Positions 60,001-64,000 of a stretch of 64,000 nt of DNA are shown here, in pieces. Each line of letters begins with the position of its first letter. The first letter of the stretch is position 1. This stretch comes from Edaphochlamys debaryana (taxonomy: Eukaryota; Chlorophyta; Chlorophyceae; Chlamydomonadales). Both the position numbers and the translations under genes were made by a program. Below the pieces are notes generated by a model. The model saw only the letters and a list, made by a program, of their open reading frames with translations, had not been told where the DNA came from and did not search any database. Location: positions 2,604,001 to 2,668,000 of the forward strand of contig JAEHOE010000003.1 of NCBI GenBank assembly GCA_016858145.1, written 5' to 3'.

Positions 60001-63000
60001 CCCGTCTGGCGGCGCTAGCCACCGGGAGCAGCGGCAGCCGGGCCGGCTTGCCCGGCATGGGCGCGAACGAGGCCGAGGAGGAGGAGGGGCAGGGCTGGGA
60101 CGCGGTGGACGAGGACGAGGAGGATGAGGAGGACGAAGGCGAGGGCGCCGAGGGCGACGCCCAGGAGGCCCAGGGAACACACGGCGCCGACGCTGCTTCC
60201 GACCCATGCCGCCTCGCGGCCCAGGACCCCGAGATTCAGGAACTGGAGCGCGCGTTCGCTGCCGCAGCCAGTGCCGGGGTCGGCGGCATTGCCGGGAACA
60301 ACACTGGCACCAGCACCGGCACCGGCACCGGCCAGAACGGCGCTGGGGGTGCGGTGGAGAGCGCGGCAGCTGGAGGCCCAGCCGCAGACGCGAGCGCAGG
60401 GGCGGCGCCGGTGGAGGCAGGGGCGGGGGCCGGGGCCTGGCACCGGGGCGGCGTGGCGGTGGCGGAGCGGCAGTCGCAGCGCGCGGTGGTGGTGCGGCTG
60501 GCAAGGCGGCTGGGGGAGCTGGTGCAGGTGAGGGACCGAGGGACGCGGGAGCTGCACGGGGCGGGGCTGGACTCGGCTCGACTCCATTGGACCCGGCCAA
60601 TAATGGCCACCCTCGTCGGGGCTAGGACCGGTGCGTATGCGGTCCAGGCTGTATCCATACGTTGATTCCTCGGCTTCCGCCAGGCCCGCATCCTGGATCT
60701 GGATCCCGAGGGCGCCGTCACCATGCTGTACGTGTATGGCCGCATCCGCGTACGGCACGAGATCCTGCCGGACCTGGTCTACGTGGCGGGCCAGAACGTG
60801 GACATCTACCATGCGCAGGTACGGTACGGCAGATGCACGGCGCACCTCCCACTGGTGTTGCGGCTTCATCTGCGATTCCCAACCAGCCGCTTGCGCCCCC
60901 GCCTCTCCACACACGCACACCCCACGTCTCCCTCACCCTCTCTCCTCGCAGGCCGTCTCCAACCTGGTGTGGGCGCTGGCGGCGCTGCAGCCCCACTCGA
61001 GCGCCTGGGCAGGCCGCGGCTGGTGGGAGGGGCTGTTCATGTGCTCCGAGTACCGCCTGGGCAGCTACCCCACCCAGGTAAGCGGGCTGTGCGATCCGTC
61101 TGTCTGAGGGCTTAAAGTGTAGCAAAAGCGGCCGGCTGGTGGTTCCATGCCCATCCTCTGCTTCCACTATGCCTCCCCACCGCAGGCCCTCGCCAACCTC
61201 ATGTGGGCGCTAGGTGAGCCGGGGCATCCCAGGGTCCACGCACGGGGCAGGGGCTGTGGGGATCATTTGGCGAGACCGGGAGACGCGTGGGTTGCGACAC
61301 GGCCATCCTCCCCACGCCCTCATCCCGCTCCTCCGCCACCGCAGGCAAGCTGCGCCAGCGGCCCCCCGCCGCCTGGCAGCGCGCCTTCTTCGCCGCCGCC
61401 GCCGCCCGCATGAGCCTCTTCACCAGCCAGGGGGTGGCCAACCTGGTCCAGGTGCGTAATGGACACATGTGAAGTTCTCAATGGCATAGGGTTAGCGACA
61501 CATTTTTCGTCGCTTATGCTCGCGCCGTTCCGGGGCTTCGCGCCAAGCCCTCAAGTTCCCTGAATTTACTTCTATTGCTGCTCCCTCTTCCAATCCCTCA
61601 TCCCAGGGCGCGGCCAAGCTGCGGCTGCGCATGCCGCCCTACCTCCTGGAGGAGCTGATGAAGTGGGTGGGGGGCTGGGGGCGGGCGATGATGGGTGGGG
61701 TACCCTGCCGCGAGGGCGGGCCCAATCGCACAACAGTCTTCATGACTCCCGTGCAGCTGGTGGTGGGGATAGGGCCACGGTGTGGGGCGCCGGGGGTTGC
61801 TTGGAGGAAAAGAGCCCGATTGCAGTGAAGTGCCCATACCCCCTCGCTCCGCCCGCCGCCCAGGTTCGGCGCCTCCCACCTGCGGCTCTTCTCCCACCAG
61901 GGCCTGGTGCTGTACGCCTGGGGCATGGCCAGGCTCATGGCAGACGCCCGCACGCCACGGGTGGGTGCTTTGTGGAGGCCCGCAGGGGGCTGCAGCGGGG
62001 GCGCATGTCGGCATGGCCGGGGGTTTGTACCGGTGATTGAGGCACACACGGCAAGGGTATGAGTCCGGTGGACAAGGCCGGTTTGCAACCTGCCTTGCCC
62101 ACACACACACACACACTGCTTTGTGCCTCTTCCCCGCGGCCTGTCTGCTCACGACTGCAATAATACTTATCACGCGCCGACCCTACGCATCCTCAACACG
62201 CACTCCTACTTCTTCGCAGGAGGCGGTGGATCCCTGGCTGGAGGAGGCGGTGCTCCCGGAGCTCGCGCGCCGTATGCCCTCCGTGCAGCTGGCCACACAG
62301 CAGCTGGGCCGCCTGCAGAGGCACGGGCAGGGAGGCCGCGAGCGGGAGCAGCGGCGGGCCCAGGCCCAGGACCCGGCAGGCCCAGGCCCAGGCCCAGTGT
62401 CTGGGCCCGCCCACCTGGACCTGCGCCAGCTGGCCACCAGCCTGTACGCGCTGTCGCTGCTGCGCTACTGCCCCAACCAGCGCCTGGGCGAGGGCGAGGA
62501 CAGGTGCGGCGCGGAGCGGTGCGGAGTTGTGCGGTGCGGAGCTCGCAGCCTTACTTGCCTCTATGCCTCTGCTTTACCTCTACTGCATCGCCCGCGGTTT
62601 TGCTCACGCACCGCGCCATGTACAAGGGCCACGGCCCGAGCGTCTCGGCGCCAGTGCCGAATTCCCGCGCATGTCTTGCTAGCACCAAGCGCTGTGCCCT
62701 CTCCATGGTAACAGCACGTGTTGCCCGCCTTGCCGCCCCATACTGGCAGCACCGTAACGATACTAGCAGCACCGTGACGACAACATGTGCCCCCCGTACC
62801 ATGCCGCGTCCCCTCGTACCCGCAGGATTGCCTGGATGCGCATCTTCTGGGCCGCCACCCGTTTGGAGCTGGAGCGAGCGGCTCCCGGCGCTGGGGGCGC
62901 TGGGGGCGGCAGCGGGGGCTGCACCGCACAGGTGAACGCGGCCGCGGGCTTGGGGCCCTGGGGGCGTTGTGCGGGCCGGGCGAAGGAAGGCGAGGCGATG

Positions 63001-64000
63001 GGAGGCGGCCCACATGCCAGGCCGCAGGCCGACAGCTTGCCAGCCCCTCCTTCCAAGCCCTGCCGTCTCATCACTTCCACACAAAACACCCTTGCATCCC
63101 TCCCCAACCACCAACACGACCCCTTCTCCCAACTGCCCCAATCACCCCCCAGGCGCTGTCAAACCTGCTCCACGCCGCCGCGGAGCTGCGGCTGCAGGTG
63201 CCCCCTCCGCTGCTGGCGGCGGCGATGGAGCGCTCGCACGAGGCCCTGGAGCGCGGCGCATACACACCCGAGGTACGCGCAGCCCGGGTCTTACTCGTTC
63301 CGCTTTCTTGGGCTTCCCACTCGCTACCGTTAATATGTAGGGTCAGCACACCCGAGGTACGGAGGAGCTCCCGCGAGGGGCTTACGCCCCGCCTGTGGGG
63401 CGCCCCGCGGGACTGTTTGCACAGGGCCCAGGCCGCCACCCCGCTGGTACGGTGACGGCGTCCAGCCATAATAGCATTCAGGCCGCTTCGCCGAGCCCGT
63501 GTGTCTCTCCCTAGCTACACAGAATCTTTACCAACATACCTTGTCACTCCGCCGCCCTCCCCCAGGCGCTCTCGAGCTTAGCGTGGTCGCTCCACCGCAT
63601 GGGCGCGACGCCCCCGCCCGACTGGGCGCCCGCCTTCCTGGCCGCGGCCTGGCAGGCGCTGCCGTACATGGCGCCGTCCGAGCTGGCCACGATGCTATAC
63701 GGCGCATCGCGGCTGGTGCCGTACGGCACGGGCCGCGGCGCGGTGCGGCAGGATTGGCTGGCGCGGGCCGAGGGGGAGTGGGCCCAGTGCTTGGACCGCT
63801 GCGGGGTGAGTCGCACATTCTACTTTATCCGGTGCTGCATGGCCGTACTGTGTCGTCGAGACGGGTTCTGTGATCCTCAACGCCTGCCGTGTCGTGTGCC
63901 TCCGGCGGGGCTGCTAGCAGACAAGCAGCCCCGGTAGTACCGGTAGTTCGCTTACTCCGTCCCTACTACCGTCACCCGCCTGCCCGGCCTTTCCAAACCC
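57001..64000 (+). CDS. AT-hook array fused to an octotricopeptide-repeat (OPR) protein, 3' partial
   Basis: Thirteen exons seen: 57001-59427, 59632-59721, 59961-60527, 60684-60818, 60952-61077, 61186-61213, 61345-61451, 61607-61662, 61864-61960, 62220-62503, 62826-62931, 63153-63272, 63566-63805; in frame, 1461 residues so far, with a donor (GTGAGT) at 63806. The N-terminus (MLRPVLAAGGSRPPATPLLA) is transit-like. Exon 1 (809 codons) is low-complexity with about ten AT-hook-like cores, for example RRRGRPPKAGG, RRVGRPRKARA, RRVGRPSKTV, RAGRPRKPRAG and SRVGRPRKARA, at roughly residues 227 to 706 and spaced 40-75 residues apart by acidic/Ser linkers. Later exons hold helical repeats with OPR signatures: NLVWALAALQP, NLMWALGKLRQRPPAAW, NLLHAAAELRLQVPPPLL, RMGATPPPDWAPAFL. 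OPR proteins bind organelle RNAs and AT-hooks bind AT-rich DNA. A C-terminal RAP domain could lie beyond the window. Continuity across 59427/59632 is inferred from phase and the OPR-like start (LAQLEETLDAH, GDVLNVINL). Confidence 0.82.
62101..62117. repeat. (CA)n microsatellite
   Basis: A short run of CA dinucleotides inside intron 9 of the OPR gene. Confidence 0.9.

Noticed and set aside
1..64000. tRNA, rRNA, complete transposon or viral insertion
   Set aside because: No cloverleaf, rRNA core, transposase, integrase or reverse-transcriptase motif was recognised by eye; a tRNAscan or RepeatMasker run could still find small elements.

Overview
The window is nuclear DNA from a green alga of the volvocine type (Chlamydomonas, Gonium or Volvox relatives). 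The evidence is the very high GC content, the many short GT-AG introns with some GC-AG, TGTAA polyadenylation signals, alanine/glycine-rich low-complexity coding sequence, and algal gene families (OPR proteins, plastid-targeted proteins, multi-EGF secreted proteins, lineage-specific F-box/LRR families). I did not identify the species. Long ORFs occur on both strands because of base composition, so genes were modelled from protein-family similarity plus splice junctions that keep the reading frame.

Layout. 1-1642 (-): 3'-truncated subtilisin-like protease. 1643-5017: no convincing gene, one GC-rich minisatellite. 5018-5272 (-): small single-pass membrane protein. 5881-7308 (-) and 7500-10315 (+): a divergent pair, a plastid DUF493/YbeD-like protein and a TPR protein with thylakoid-lumen targeting. 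11792-18310 (-): secreted EGF/PAN/discoidin protein. 19433-24207 (-): 1252-residue, probably organellar, alpha-helical protein. 24636-25090: broken copy of the 5' end of the uricase gene. 25317-27163 (-): F-box-like/LRR protein. 27525-29790 (+): complete peroxisomal urate oxidase. 31537-49813: three members of one Cys-motif/F-box/LRR family, one on + and two on -, joined by recent duplication and gene conversion. 51079-56376 (-): DEAD-box helicase of the DDX47/Rrp3/RH10 group. 57001 to the window end (+): a protein with a transit-like N-terminus, about ten AT-hook-like motifs and an OPR array, running out of the window.

How the genes relate. There is no operon. The plastid pair shares a 191-bp upstream region, and the helicase and AT-hook/OPR genes are also divergent (624 bp). 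The F-box block looks like an actively evolving family: the middle locus is a chimera with exons 4-8 duplicated, and a block of one intron is almost identical between two loci whose flanking exons differ. Seven introns begin with GC instead of GT, including intron 1 of all three family members. The most novel observation is the AT-hook array fused to an OPR domain.
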